From Weeksellaceae bacterium (GTDB taxonomy: Bacteria > Bacteroidota > Bacteroidia > Flavobacteriales > Weeksellaceae), in NCBI GenBank assembly GCA_022013695.1, contig JAKLPS010000033.1, forward strand, positions 38,857-102,856: a stretch of DNA of 64,000 nt, read 5' to 3'. Within the stretch, counting starts at the first letter, position 1, and every line of letters begins with the position of its first letter. Below, in pieces: positions 8,323 to 17,550 of the stretch. The notes under the pieces were generated by a model. The model saw nothing but the letters and a program-made list of their open reading frames with translations, was not told where the DNA came from and did not search any database. A program made the translations under genes and the position numbers.

Positions 8323-10701
8323 CTAAATGTTAATCCTAAAATATTTTGAACTCCTCAGCCAAGTGGAAACCGTCGTGAAAGTGACCACCGTTACAGAACT
8401 TAAAGGCATAAAAATAGCTGCAAAAAGTGGATGCATAAGACCAGAAAAGGCAAAGCCTATACCAATGACATTGTAGCACAAGCTGATGATGAAGGTGATT
8501 TTTACAATCGAAATGGCATCTTTGCAAAGCGCCAAAAATTTATCCAGTTCCGGGACTTTTTCGCCATTCATAATCACATCCGAGGCAGGCGTGAAGGAGT
8601 TGCTATCGTCCGAAATGGCGATCCCAACATTACTCTGTTTTAGAGCGCCGGCGTCATTCAATCCGTCACCTAACATTGCAACTTTCTGTCCTTTGTCCTG
8701 AAGCTCTTTGATAAAATCCAGCTTGTTTTCCGGATTTTGGTTGAATTTCATTTCAGAAACATTCGGAATGAGTTTTTCCAGAATTGATTTTTCTGAAGGA
8801 TTATCGCCGCTCAGAATATTGATTTTGTAATTTTTTAAATGATTGAAAAGCACAGAAAGATGATTTCGATATTCATTTTTAAAAGTAAATTTTCCGATGA
8901 AAGTTCCATCCTTTTTAAGGTAAACGGCCGTTTCCAAGTCCAGAGATTTTTCGCCCGTAAAACTAGCGGACCCAATTCTATAAGTCGTGCCACGGACTTT
9001 TCCCTGATAACCTTTTCCGGAAATCTCCACAAAATCTTCCACTTCAAAATAGTCATCATTCACCAAAATGAAATTATAAAGCGATTTGGACAGCGGATGA
9101 TTGGAATTTTTTAGCAATGATTTGATATTTTTCAGATCAAAATCTGAGATTTCCGCTCCGAAATAGTGGATGTCGGATTTATGATTTTCCGTGATGGTGC
9201 CGGTTTTGTCAAACACCAATGTGTCAATTTTAGCCAGTCTTTCGATGGTCAAAGTATCTTTGACATAGAAATGATTCCGACCCAAGATTCTCATAATGTG
9301 CCCGAAGGTAAACGGTGCCGACAAAGCCAAAGCGCAAGGGCAAGCCACAATCAAAATCGCAGAGACCACCTGGAACATTTTTTCTGTATCAATTCTTGCC
9401 CAATAGATCCCTGCCACAAGCGTAATTCCTAAGATAATGAACGTAAAATATTTGCTAATGCTATTCGTCAAAGTATCCAGTCCAGTTTCAAATTTTTTGA
9501 AGGCTTCTTTGTTCCACAGTTGCGTCAGATAGCTTTGATCCACATTTTTGATAACCTCTAGTTCGAGAATAGAACCCGACTGCTTGCCGCCCGCAAAAAT
9601 CCTATCGCCAGGTTTTTTGGAAACATGCGCCGATTCTCCTGTAATGAAGCTATTATCGATATTGCCTTCGCCCTTGATCAAGATAGAATCTACAGGAATA
9701 ATCTCCTGATTCCTGACCATAATTCGGTCGCCAACAGCCAGTTCGGAAAGTAAAATATTCTCTTGCTTGCCATCAAACTCAATTTTTGTGACCGCAATTG
9801 GATAGAATGATTTGTAATCTCGGTCGTAAGACAGGCTGTTGTAGGTTCTTTTTTGGAACATCTTGCCCATCAGCATAAAAAACAGCAGACCGCAAAGCGT
9901 ATCGAAATAGCCCGGGCCGTAATCCGTCAACACTTCATAAATACTTCTGAAATACAGCACAAAAATACCAAGAACGATTGGAACATCGATGTTGACAATT
10001 TTATTTTTCAAACCATACCACGCCGATTTGTAATAATCTGAGGCAGAATAAAAAACCACGGGCGTTGCCAACAAAAACATCAGAAATCGGAAAAGATTTT
10101 TGTAGGAATCCAGCCAGACGTCGTTCCCCGAAATATACTCTGGGAAGCTAAAAAACATGCCGTTTCCAAACGCAAAACCTGCGATGGCCAACTTGATGAG
10201 TAGCGTTTTATCGATGGTGTCAAGTTTCTTTTCGCTTGTTTCCAAGTTGATCACCGGTTTGTAACCGAGATTCGTGAGGAATTTTGCCAATTCACTCAAC
10301 TTCATCTCGTCTTCTTTGAAAGAAATTTGAACCGATTTTCTCGTAAAATTCACCTGAGAATAGTTGATGCTTTTATTGATCGTATGAAGACTTTCGAGAA
10401 GCCAAATGCAGGAAGAACAATGGATTACAGGGATTTTGAAAGTGACAAGCGTGGTGCCGCCTTCGGAGAAATCTACGATTTTGGAACCGATTTCCGGCGT
10501 GTCGAGATAATCGAATTGAGAATTATTTTCAGTATTGGGTCGGATGCCCGAGCGTTTGTTGATGCTGTAGAAATTCTCTAGATTGTGAACGTTTAGGATT
10601 TCGTAAACCGCCTGGCAACCGTTGCAGCAAAATAGTTTTTCATCAAAAAGAACGCGTTCCTTATCGATATTTTGCCCGCAGTGAAAACATTGTTCTGCCA
10701 T
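8323..10701 (-). CDS. ccoI: Heavy-metal translocating P1B-type ATPase (CcoI/FixI type)
   Basis: A 792-residue P-type ATPase. It has an N-terminal Cys-rich metal-binding domain (CFHCGQ and CCNGCQAVY), then an HMA-like domain with CSSC, eight predicted helices, the TGES actuator motif, the CPC ion-binding motif (ACPCALALSAP), the phosphorylation motif DKTGT and the hinge GDGLND. The CPC motif and position beside the cbb3 genes indicate a Cu+ exporter that supplies copper to the oxidase (CcoI/FixI). It is transcribed divergently from the Crp/Fnr regulator. A 111-nt gap separates it from ccoS. Confidence 0.93.
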   Translation of the reverse strand: MAEQCFHCGQNIDKERVLFDEKLFCCNGCQAVYEILNVHNLENFYSINKRSGIRPNTENNSQFDYLDTPEIGSKIVDFSEGGTTLVTFKIPVIHCSSCIWLLESLHTINKSINYSQVNFTRKSVQISFKEDEMKLSELAKFLTNLGYKPVINLETSEKKLDTIDKTLLIKLAIAGFAFGNGMFFSFPEYISGNDVWLDSYKNLFRFLMFLLATPVVFYSASDYYKSAWYGLKNKIVNIDVPIVLGIFVLYFRSIYEVLTDYGPGYFDTLCGLLFFMLMGKMFQKRTYNSLSYDRDYKSFYPIAVTKIEFDGKQENILLSELAVGDRIMVRNQEIIPVDSILIKGEGNIDNSFITGESAHVSKKPGDRIFAGGKQSGSILELEVIKNVDQSYLTQLWNKEAFKKFETGLDTLTNSISKYFTFIILGITLVAGIYWARIDTEKMFQVVSAILIVACPCALALSAPFTFGHIMRILGRNHFYVKDTLTIERLAKIDTLVFDKTGTITENHKSDIHYFGAEISDFDLKNIKSLLKNSNHPLSKSLYNFILVNDDYFEVEDFVEISGKGYQGKVRGTTYRIGSASFTGEKSLDLETAVYLKKDGTFIGKFTFKNEYRNHLSVLFNHLKNYKINILSGDNPSEKSILEKLIPNVSEMKFNQNPENKLDFIKELQDKGQKVAMLGDGLNDAGALKQSNVGIAISDDSNSFTPASDVIMNGEKVPELDKFLALCKDAISIVKITFIISLCYNVIGIGFAFSGLMHPLFAAIFMPLSSVTVVTFTTVSTWLRSSKYFRINI

Positions 10702-10726
10702 TAAAATTGCTCAGATATTTGGATAG

Positions 10727-10755
10727 CAAAATTACGTCAAAAATTTTATGATGTA
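10727..10755. promoter_or_regulatory. Divergent promoter/operator region between ccoI and the Crp/Fnr gene
   Basis: Minus-strand TAATTTTG (10734-10727) is an exact TAnnTTTG -7 box for ccoI. Overlapping it is an imperfect inverted repeat TACGTCA (10733-10739)-N9-TGATGTA (10749-10755), 6 of 7 positions matching. It is placed where a Crp/Fnr dimer could control both directions. The operator role is inference. Confidence 0.4.
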
Positions 10756-10769
10756 GTCTTAAAAAACCT

Positions 10770-10777
10770 TATTTTTG
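10770..10777 (+). promoter_or_regulatory. Putative -7 box for the Crp/Fnr-family regulator
   Basis: TATTTTTG is an exact TAnnTTTG match 18 nt before the ATG at 10796. It lies over the alternative TTG start at 10775, which argues against that longer start. No clear TTG -33 box is found. Confidence 0.5.
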
Positions 10778-10795
10778 CTGACAAATGTCATAGGT

Positions 10796-11509
10796 ATGTC
10801 GCTTGAACAACAATTGATTATCGAAAAAAATTTCTCCAAAGCCTTTAACAAAGAATCTTTGCGCGAAAGTCTTAATTCTGAAGATTTTGGAATGTACGAA
10901 AAGACTCTGAAAGTGCTGGAGTTTGAAAAAGGCGAGGTTGTTTTTGAAGATGGAGAATCTCCGAAAGGTGTTTATTTCATTGAAAAAGGAACTGCAAAAC
11001 TATCCAAATCTGGCGTGTATGGCAAAGATCAAATCTTAAGGTTTTGCAAAGAAAATGATTTGATAGGCTACCGATCTTTGCTTTGCGGCGAGAATTTCCA
11101 GGCCAATGCCGAGGCGATGACGCCGATGAAAATTCAGTTTTTACCAGCCAATGTGTTTTTACGACTGCTGGAGGTGGATCCCAAATTATCTTACGCCATG
11201 CTGCAGAAAATCGCGTATGAACTGGGCGAATCTGCCAATACGGTCACCTTCCTGGCGCAGAAAACGGTGCGAGAAAGGCTGGCAGAAATCCTAATTTTGT
11301 TGGAGCAGAAGCTGGGCACAGATCCCGAAGGTTTCATCAAAATAGCTTTGACCAGAGAAGAAATTGCCAATCTAATTGGAACCGCCACCGAAAGCGCCAT
11401 CAGGCTGATTTCAGAATTCAAACAAGATCAGTTGATCTCTGTTGAGGGCAGAAATTTCAAAATCCTAAACCGCGACAAGTTGATCAAACTTGGTCATGTC
11501 GCTATATAA
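10796..11509 (+). CDS. Crp/Fnr-family transcriptional regulator
   Basis: A 237-residue protein with an N-terminal cyclic-nucleotide-binding-like beta barrel (GEVVFEDGESPKGVYFIEKG) and a C-terminal winged helix with the Crp/Fnr recognition pattern LTREEIANLIGTATESAIRLIS. It lacks the N-terminal Cys cluster of oxygen-sensing FNR; only two Cys occur, both in the barrel region. So it is not a classical [4Fe-4S] FNR. Its position divergent from the cbb3 locus suggests it controls that locus. The ATG at 10796 is preferred because a -7 box overlaps the upstream TTG. Confidence 0.88.
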   Translation: MSLEQQLIIEKNFSKAFNKESLRESLNSEDFGMYEKTLKVLEFEKGEVVFEDGESPKGVYFIEKGTAKLSKSGVYGKDQILRFCKENDLIGYRSLLCGENFQANAEAMTPMKIQFLPANVFLRLLEVDPKLSYAMLQKIAYELGESANTVTFLAQKTVRERLAEILILLEQKLGTDPEGFIKIALTREEIANLIGTATESAIRLISEFKQDQLISVEGRNFKILNRDKLIKLGHVAI

Positions 11510-11517
11510 ATGATAGT

Positions 11518-11548
11518 CGATGAATGATAATTGATGATCAATTCATCG
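11518..11548 (+). other. Inverted repeat between the Crp/Fnr gene and panB
   Basis: CGATGAAT (11518-11525) and ATTCATCG (11541-11548) form a perfect 8-bp stem with a 15-nt AT-rich loop. It lies just after the regulator stop codon. There is no clean T tract, so it may be a weak terminator or mRNA end-stabilising hairpin. The rest of the gap to panB is AT-rich, built of repeated TCAT/AATCAT-like units. Confidence 0.45.
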
Positions 11549-11610
11549 TTTAAGATTTTCATCAATCATTTTCATATTCTTAATCATTTATCACTTATAA
11601 TTTAATAATC

Positions 11611-12426
11611 ATGTCTGTACACTCCGAAATAAGAAAAATAACGACGGAAACCTTGCGAAAAATGAAATTCGATAAGGAAAAAATCACTATGCTGACAGCG
11701 TATGATTTCACAACCGCAAAAATGGTCGATGCCGGCGGAGTAGATTCTATTTTGATCGGCGATTCCGCTGCGAATGTGATGGCCGGTTTCGAAACCACTT
11801 TACCCATTACACTGGATCAAATGATCTATCACACACAATGTGTCGTTCGGGGTGTAGAAAGGGCTTTGGTAGTCGCCGATTTGCCTTTCGGAACCTATCA
11901 AAGCAATCCCGAAAAAGCGCTGGAATCCGCTGTGAGAATGATGAAAGAAGGCGGGGCTCACGCCATTAAGGTAGAAGGCGGAAAAGAAATTGAAGAGTCT
12001 ATCAGGAAAATTGTGAACGCCGGGATTCCTGTTTGTGGACATCTTGGTTTGACGCCCCAAAGTATCTATCAGTTTGGAACTTATAAAGTGAGAGCGAAAG
12101 AAGATTCGGAAGCTGAAAAACTAATTTCTGACTGCAAATTGCTTGAAGAACTTGGATGTTTCGCTGTCGTTTTGGAAAAGATTCCGGCAGCGCTTGCAAA
12201 GAGAGCTTCAGAAAGTATCTCAATTCCAACAATTGGGATTGGAGCGGGACCGGATTGTGATGGCCAAGTACTCGTTTATCACGATATGGTGGGGATGAAT
12301 CAAGGTTTTTCTCCAAAATTCCTTAGAAGATATTTGGATCTTTATTCTGAGATCACTGGTGCCGTTTCGCAGTATGTAAAAGATGTGAAAAGTGCTGATT
12401 TTCCCAATGATAATGAAAGTTATTAA
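11611..12426 (+). CDS. panB: 3-methyl-2-oxobutanoate hydroxymethyltransferase
   Basis: A 271-residue enzyme of pantothenate synthesis that transfers a hydroxymethyl group from 5,10-methylene-THF to 2-oxoisovalerate. Family motifs are present: MLTAYDFTTAKMVDAGGVDSIL, then GDSAANVMAGFETT (metal and substrate binding), ADLPFGTYQ, KVEGG, GHLGLTPQS and GIGAGPDCDGQVLV. Length is normal. It stands alone without panC or panD nearby. Confidence 0.95.
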   Translation: MSVHSEIRKITTETLRKMKFDKEKITMLTAYDFTTAKMVDAGGVDSILIGDSAANVMAGFETTLPITLDQMIYHTQCVVRGVERALVVADLPFGTYQSNPEKALESAVRMMKEGGAHAIKVEGGKEIEESIRKIVNAGIPVCGHLGLTPQSIYQFGTYKVRAKEDSEAEKLISDCKLLEELGCFAVVLEKIPAALAKRASESISIPTIGIGAGPDCDGQVLVYHDMVGMNQGFSPKFLRRYLDLYSEITGAVSQYVKDVKSADFPNDNESY

Positions 12427-12528
12427 GCGCAGCACTGTAAATTATATATGGGTCACTTCTTCTTATGAACCCCGTCTTGGCGATTTAGTGCAGGATCGGA
12501 TGAAATCCCATTTGAATTTTTAAAAATA

Positions 12529-13221
12529 ATGTGTCAAGAATTTTCCGCTTCGCAGATAACTTATGAAGACAATCATCTTCTCGTTATCAACAAAAAAGCC
12601 GGCCAACTGGTTCAAGGCGATAAAACAGGCGATCTGTCTTTGCTCGAATTGATTAAAGATTTCATTAAAAAAAGAGATGACAAACCGGGTCATGTTTTTC
12701 TTGGTTTGGTTCACAGGATCGATCGCCCCACTTCCGGATTGGTAATCTATGCGAAAACATCAAAATCGCTTTCCCGATTGACTCAGATGGTAAAAAACCG
12801 GGAAATCAAAAAAACCTATTGGGCAATTGTTGGCAAAGAAATCATCCCGAAATCGCAAAGACTGGTTCATTATCTTCAAAAAAATGAAAAGACGAACAAA
12901 GCCACCGTTTTTGTAAAACCTACCGAGGGCGCAAAAGAATCAATTCTGACTTATAATTTGATTAAAATGTTGGATCATTATCAACTGTTGGAAATCGATT
13001 TAGAAACCGGAAGACATCATCAGATCCGTGCACAGCTTTCAAAAATGGGCATTCCGATAAAGGGAGACTTAAAATATGGAGCACCTAGATCAAATCCTGA
13101 TGGTGGAATTTCCCTTCACGCCCGAAAACTCAATTTCATTCATCCCGTTACGAAAGAAAATATTGAAATCACAGCACCACTTCCGCCAAATGATGGGGTT
13201 TGGAGCGCTTGTGAAGAATAA
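12529..13221 (+). CDS. RluA-family pseudouridine synthase
   Basis: A 230-residue protein with the catalytic motif HRIDRPTSG at about residues 62-70 (catalytic Asp near 65), followed by LVIYAKTSKSLSRL and a later GRHHQIRAQL motif. All are typical of RluA/RluC/RluD-like enzymes that isomerise uridine in rRNA or tRNA. There is no N-terminal S4 domain, as in the short RluA or YqcB-like subgroup. The RNA target is unknown. It follows panB by 102 nt with no clear terminator. Confidence 0.92.
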   Translation: MCQEFSASQITYEDNHLLVINKKAGQLVQGDKTGDLSLLELIKDFIKKRDDKPGHVFLGLVHRIDRPTSGLVIYAKTSKSLSRLTQMVKNREIKKTYWAIVGKEIIPKSQRLVHYLQKNEKTNKATVFVKPTEGAKESILTYNLIKMLDHYQLLEIDLETGRHHQIRAQLSKMGIPIKGDLKYGAPRSNPDGGISLHARKLNFIHPVTKENIEITAPLPPNDGVWSACEE

Positions 13222-13369
13222 TTGCGCACGAATTATCGGTTCTTCTGCTATCATTTTTTTTGATTATTTAAAAAATATAAAAGCCGTATTTTAGACTTGT
13301 TGAAATACTTGTTTATTTAATAGTTCAGTACACTTTAAAGTAAAAAATGAAGATTCCCGTCATATTCAT

Positions 13370-13945
13370 ATGGACGCGCTATCTTTACAGCAAATGACCG
13401 AAACCAGATCTGCATCTATCACGGAGCTTGTAAAAAAGTATGGCTCCCAACTCTTGCGCTTTATCAATTCTAAAGTGGCAAAGGCAGAAGATGCCGAGGA
13501 TATCCTGCAAGAAGTCTGGTTCCAAACCAGCCGATTGACGAATCTTAATGAGCTAGAAAACGTGGGAGCCTGGCTTTATTCGGTGACGAGAAACAAAATT
13601 ATCGACAGCTATCGAAAGAAAAAAACGGAATCTCTGGAGGACTTTGTCTATCGGGACAAAGATGGCGAACTGAATGTTAAGGATATTCTGCTGGCAGATG
13701 ACAGCAAAGATCCAGAAATTGCAATGTTTCAGGATTTATTCTGGGAAGAGTTGATGAAGGCCCTCGATGAGCTGCCCGACAAGCAAAAGAGGGTTTACGT
13801 GCAAAATGAGTTGGAAGATAAAACCCTACAACAGATTGCAGACGAGGAAGGCGAAAACATCAAAACCATTATCAGCAGAAAATCTTACGCCGTCAAACAT
13901 CTGCGAAAGAGAATGCAGAGACTTTATCACGATTTGAAAAACTAA
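13370..13945 (+). CDS. RNA polymerase ECF sigma factor
   Basis: A 191-residue sigma-70 family protein. Region 2 contains ASITELVKKYGSQLLRFI, then AEDAEDILQEVWFQ, and NVGAWLYSVTRNKIIDSYRKKK for -10 recognition. Region 4 carries LPDKQKRVYVQNELEDKTLQQIA with the helix-turn-helix. It is followed 11 nt later by a small membrane-protein gene, a likely partner. No recognisable anti-sigma gene (FecR or ZAS type) is adjacent. Confidence 0.93.
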   Translation: MDALSLQQMTETRSASITELVKKYGSQLLRFINSKVAKAEDAEDILQEVWFQTSRLTNLNELENVGAWLYSVTRNKIIDSYRKKKTESLEDFVYRDKDGELNVKDILLADDSKDPEIAMFQDLFWEELMKALDELPDKQKRVYVQNELEDKTLQQIADEEGENIKTIISRKSYAVKHLRKRMQRLYHDLKN

Positions 13946-13956
13946 AGCTAAAAGAA

Positions 13957-14337
13957 ATGAACAAGCATAAAAAGAAATTTTGGTTAGCCGTTCCTTGCGT
14001 CATCATTGCCATCGGATTGTTTGTTTGGTTTTTCCAATGGCTATGGAATGTGCTTTTGCCCGATATTTTAGGCGTCAAAGCGATCAACTATTGGCAATCC
14101 TTTGGTCTGTTGCTAATTTCTAAAATTTTATTTGGTGGCTTCAGTGGAGACAAGCGAAAATTTAGAGGCACTCATAATTTTGCAGATGAAGGCACAAGAG
14201 AAATGTGGAAACGCAACTTGGAATCCAGATTTTGTGGCACAGACGAAGAGCGCGAAAAGATGAAACAACTATGGAAACAGAAATTCGAGTCGAAGTTCTG
14301 CAAGTCAGAATCAAAACCGGAGGATGATTCAATCTAA
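13957..14337 (+). CDS. Small membrane protein encoded with the ECF sigma factor
   Basis: A 126-residue protein with two hydrophobic segments (about residues 8-34 and 47-63) and a charged cytoplasmic-like tail. The tail contains a duplicated motif: MWKRNLESRFCGTDEEREK and LWKQKFESKFC, spaced 23 residues, each with Trp-Lys, Glu-Ser and Phe-Cys. It is co-transcribed with the sigma factor. A regulatory, anti-sigma-like role is possible but unproven; I do not recognise a named family. Confidence 0.7.
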   Translation: MNKHKKKFWLAVPCVIIAIGLFVWFFQWLWNVLLPDILGVKAINYWQSFGLLLISKILFGGFSGDKRKFRGTHNFADEGTREMWKRNLESRFCGTDEEREKMKQLWKQKFESKFCKSESKPEDDSI

Positions 14338-14345
14338 AAAAAACG

Positions 14346-14376
14346 AAGCCGCCTCCAAATTTTGGAGGCGGCTTTT
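14346..14376. terminator. Strong bidirectional terminator
   Basis: A perfect 14-bp inverted repeat AAGCCGCCTCCAAA (14346-14359) / TTTGGAGGCGGCTT (14361-14374), GC-rich in the middle, with A tract before and T tract after. It sits between convergent genes, the ECF partner (plus) and aconitase (minus), and should stop both. Confidence 0.92.
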
Positions 14377-14397
14377 GGCTATTAAAACTAAAAATTT

Positions 14398-16668
14398 TTA
14401 GTTCTGTTTCTCCATCAATTTGATCAGGTTAAGCGCAGATCCCGCTTTGAACCATCCGATCTGTCCGGCATTGTAGGTATGATTGGTAACTACCACATCT
14501 TTTGTTCCGTCTGCGTGCACAAACTCCAGAGATAATTGTTTCCCAGGCGCAAATTGATCTAGATCCAAAAAGTTGATGGTATCATCTTCCTGAATCTTAT
14601 CGTAATCGGCTTTGTCTGCGAAAGTCAGCGCCAGCATTCCCTGTTTCTTGAGGTTGGTTTCGTGGATTCGGGCAAAAGATTTTACCAACACGGCTCTTAC
14701 GCCGAGGTGTCTCGGCTCCATCGCTGCGTGCTCTCTAGAAGAACCTTCGCCATAATTCTCATCGCCAACAACGATGGTTGGCACGCTAGCGGCTTTGTAT
14801 TGTCTTGCAGAGTCTGGCACCGCTTTATATTGCCCGTCTAATTCATTTTTTACTTTGTTGGTTTCCATATTGAAAGCGTTGACAGCGCCAATCAGCATAT
14901 TATTAGAAATATTATCCAGATGTCCGCGATATTTCAACCAAGGTCCCGCCATAGAAATATGGTCGGTTGTGCATTTTCCGTATGCTTTGATGAGCAGTTT
15001 CGCATTGGTAATATTTTTGCCATCCCAAGGCGTGAAAGGTTCCAGCAACTGCAATCTATCGGACGTTGGAGAAACCGCGACTTCAACTTTGGAACCGTCT
15101 TCAGCAGGCGCAATATAACCCGGATCGTCCACATCAAATCCTAATTTTGGCAATTCGTCACCCGTTGGCTCATCCAGAAGAACCATTTCTCCATTTTTAT
15201 TTTTAAGTTTATCTGTCAATGGATTAAAAGTCAAGTCGCCGGCGATTGCCAAAGCCGTTACCAGTTCTGGCGAACCTACAAAAGCATAAGTGTTTGGATT
15301 TCCATCCGCTCTTTTGGAGAAGTTTCTGTTGAAAGAGTGTACGATGGTGTTTTTCTCTTGTCTCTCAGCACCTTCTCTTGCCCATTGCCCGATGCACGGT
15401 CCGCAAGCATTTGCAAAAACTTTACCGCCAATATCTTCAAACGTTTTCAGGAATCCATCCCTTTCCACGGTGAATCTCACTTGTTCCGATCCTGGGGTAA
15501 TGGTGTATTCTGCTTTTACCTCTAGATTTTTTTCATTGGCCTGTTTGGCCACAGACGCTGCTCTTGCGATATCTTCATAGGAAGAGTTGGTGCAAGAACC
15601 GATTAAACCAACTTCGATTTTTGTTGGCCAGCCATTTTTTTCAGCAATTTCTTTCATTTGGGAAATAGGCGTTGCCAAATCCGGTGTGAAAGGGCCGTTT
15701 AAATACGGTTCAAGCGTATCCAAGTTGATCTCGATCACTTCATCATAATATTTGTGAGGTTCTGCGTGGACTTCGGGATCTGCTTTCAAAACGTGAGCAA
15801 CGGCATCAGCTGCGTCGGCAAGATCTTCTCGGTCTGTGGATCGGAGATATTTGCTCATATTGTTGTCATAAGCAAAGATGGAAGTGGTTGCTCCAACTTC
15901 TGCGCCCATATTACAGATGGTTCCCTTGCCAGTGCAAGAAAGTGACTCTGCGCCTTCTCCAAAATATTCTACAATAGCGCCAGTTCCTCCTTTTACGGTT
16001 AGGATTCCGGCTACTTTTAGGATAATATCTTTGGCAGCGGCCCAGCCGTTGAGTCTTCCTGTCAGTTTAACACCGATCATTTTCGGGAATTTTAGTTCCC
16101 ACGGCATTCCTGCCATTACATCCACGGCATCGGCGCCACCAACACCGATGGCGACCATTCCAAGTCCACCTGCATTCACAGTGTGCGAATCGGTTCCGAT
16201 CATCATTCCGCCAGGGAAGGCGTAATTTTCCAAAACTACTTGGTGAATAATTCCGGCTCCGGCCTTCCAAAATCCGATTCCATATTTGTTGGAAACAGAT
16301 TGAAGAAACTGGTAAACCTCATTATTTTTATTTTCAGCTTCGATTAAGTCTTTTGCTGCGCCAACTCTTGCCTGGATCAGGTGATCTGCATGCACGGTGG
16401 ATGGCACTGCAACTTGTTTTTTGCCGGCTTGCATAAACTGCAAAAGCGCCATCTGCGCAGTCGCATCTTGCATAGCAACTCTGTCTGGCGCAAAATCTAC
16501 GTAAGAGTCTCCTCTTTTGAAAGTCTCTTTGGCTTGCGAATGGAAAAGGTGCGCACAAAGAATTTTTTCGGAATAAGTAAGAGGTCTTTCCATAAAAGCT
16601 CTTGCTTCGTTCACTCTGGTTTCGAAATCAGAATAAACTTTTTTGATCATATCTAAGTCAAAAGTCAT
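14398..16668 (-). CDS. acn: Aconitate hydratase
   Basis: A 756-residue aconitase interconverting citrate and isocitrate in the TCA cycle. It has the aconitase core: an HADHLIQA motif, [19 protein letters not shown], the [4Fe-4S] ligand segments [10 protein letters not shown] and [11 protein letters not shown], and the C-terminal swivel domain with [18 protein letters not shown]. Overall length and order resemble the mitochondrial-type aconitase rather than AcnB. It is monocistronic, ending at the shared terminator. Confidence 0.95.
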   Translation of the reverse strand: MTFDLDMIKKVYSDFETRVNEARAFMERPLTYSEKILCAHLFHSQAKETFKRGDSYVDFAPDRVAMQDATAQMALLQFMQAGKKQVAVPSTVHADHLIQARVGAAKDLIEAENKNNEVYQFLQSVSNKYGIGFWKAGAGIIHQVVLENYAFPGGMMIGTDSHTVNAGGLGMVAIGVGGADAVDVMAGMPWELKFPKMIGVKLTGRLNGWAAAKDIILKVAGILTVKGGTGAIVEYFGEGAESLSCTGKGTICNMGAEVGATTSIFAYDNNMSKYLRSTDREDLADAADAVAHVLKADPEVHAEPHKYYDEVIEINLDTLEPYLNGPFTPDLATPISQMKEIAEKNGWPTKIEVGLIGSCTNSSYEDIARAASVAKQANEKNLEVKAEYTITPGSEQVRFTVERDGFLKTFEDIGGKVFANACGPCIGQWAREGAERQEKNTIVHSFNRNFSKRADGNPNTYAFVGSPELVTALAIAGDLTFNPLTDKLKNKNGEMVLLDEPTGDELPKLGFDVDDPGYIAPAEDGSKVEVAVSPTSDRLQLLEPFTPWDGKNITNAKLLIKAYGKCTTDHISMAGPWLKYRGHLDNISNNMLIGAVNAFNMETNKVKNELDGQYKAVPDSARQYKAASVPTIVVGDENYGEGSSREHAAMEPRHLGVRAVLVKSFARIHETNLKKQGMLALTFADKADYDKIQEDDTINFLDLDQFAPGKQLSLEFVHADGTKDVVVTNHTYNAGQIGWFKAGSALNLIKLMEKQN

Positions 16669-17124
16669 ATCTCGATTATAATTTTATTATTTTTAAATTA
16701 AATTTCCCCCGACCTGAAAGGAAAAGTTGGAGCCAATGAGGCGAAAAATTCTGTACTTAATATCTACAAAAACAAGATCTCATCTTACAAAAGTTTTCAA
16801 CTCTCAAGTTAAAAAAAATTAATGATTCCCAGTTTAATTTTGCGGAAAATATATCCATACTTCAAATCAGGAAATCTTTCAAACAAAAAACTTGCAAAAT
16901 CTGATCTCAACACAATTGGAGCACGAACTCTGCGAGGCACTAAGCTGGTTTTGTGCAGCGGAGTGCGATTTTAGAATTCCTTTTCTAAGGCACAAATCTA
17001 CGAAAATCTACGCTTTTAAACGATTAGATTAATTTAGATTAAAAATAAATTCAATTTACTTCCTCTATATGATCAGATTTTAGCATTTTTTTTATAATTT
17101 ACCCATCGAAAGTTCTTAAAAATT
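16669..17124. other. 456-nt intergenic region with degraded repeat-like sequence
   Basis: No credible gene is seen. It separates divergent aconitase and the DUF2752 gene. It is mostly AT-rich with one GC-richer patch at about 16919-16972 containing two related half-sites, CGAACTCTGCGAGGCAC and GTGCAGCGGAGTGCG. A short tandem repeat AAATCTACGA / AAATCTACG follows at about 16994-17012. I found no exact TAnnTTTG box for either flanking gene, so promoters are not located. Confidence 0.5.
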
Positions 17125-17550
17125 ATGATATTGAAAATCAGCACTTTAACCAAAAATAATAAGCTCAGAATTGCTGTTGTTGTGTTTGGTTTGTTGGGAT
17201 GCGCTGCTTATTTTTTCATAGATCCTGCAACCAGTTCTTTTTTTCTGCAATGTCCTTTGAAAAGCCTAACTGGCTACGAATGTGCCGGATGTGGGGCGCA
17301 AAGATCTTTTCACGAGTTGCTCCACTTCAGATTTTTGAAGGCTTTGCAATTGAACCCGCTTTTCGTTTTTTCCCTAAGCTTTTCGCTAATTATGGTAATT
17401 ACTCAATATTCTAAAAAAGATAGGCTAAAACTTAGCATCCATCGTTTCATCACTAGTAAAGCATTTATTTTAGGCATTTTAATTGTAGTTTTCTTATTTT
17501 CGCTACTGAAGAACACCGATTTTTATCCCGATATGATGTCGAAGCTCTAA
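17125..17550 (+). CDS. DUF2752 membrane protein
   Basis: A 141-residue protein with three hydrophobic segments and the DUF2752 signature CPLKSLTGYECAGCGAQRSFHELLH followed by ALQLNPLF. Three Cys are conserved in the pattern C-x9-C-x2-C. Members are small membrane proteins of unknown function common in Bacteroidota and Actinobacteria. Its stop codon overlaps the ATG of the next gene by one base, so the pair is coupled. Confidence 0.88.
   Translation: MILKISTLTKNNKLRIAVVVFGLLGCAAYFFIDPATSSFFLQCPLKSLTGYECAGCGAQRSFHELLHFRFLKALQLNPLFVFSLSFSLIMVITQYSKKDRLKLSIHRFITSKAFILGILIVVFLFSLLKNTDFYPDMMSKL

Noticed and set aside
10775..10795. TTG start adding seven residues to the Crp/Fnr protein
   Set aside because: It lies within an exact -7 promoter box; the ATG at 10796 fits the family start better.
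14774..16656. Several long plus-strand open frames opposite the aconitase gene
   Set aside because: They mirror codon bias of aconitase on the other strand and have no recognisable protein features or promoters.
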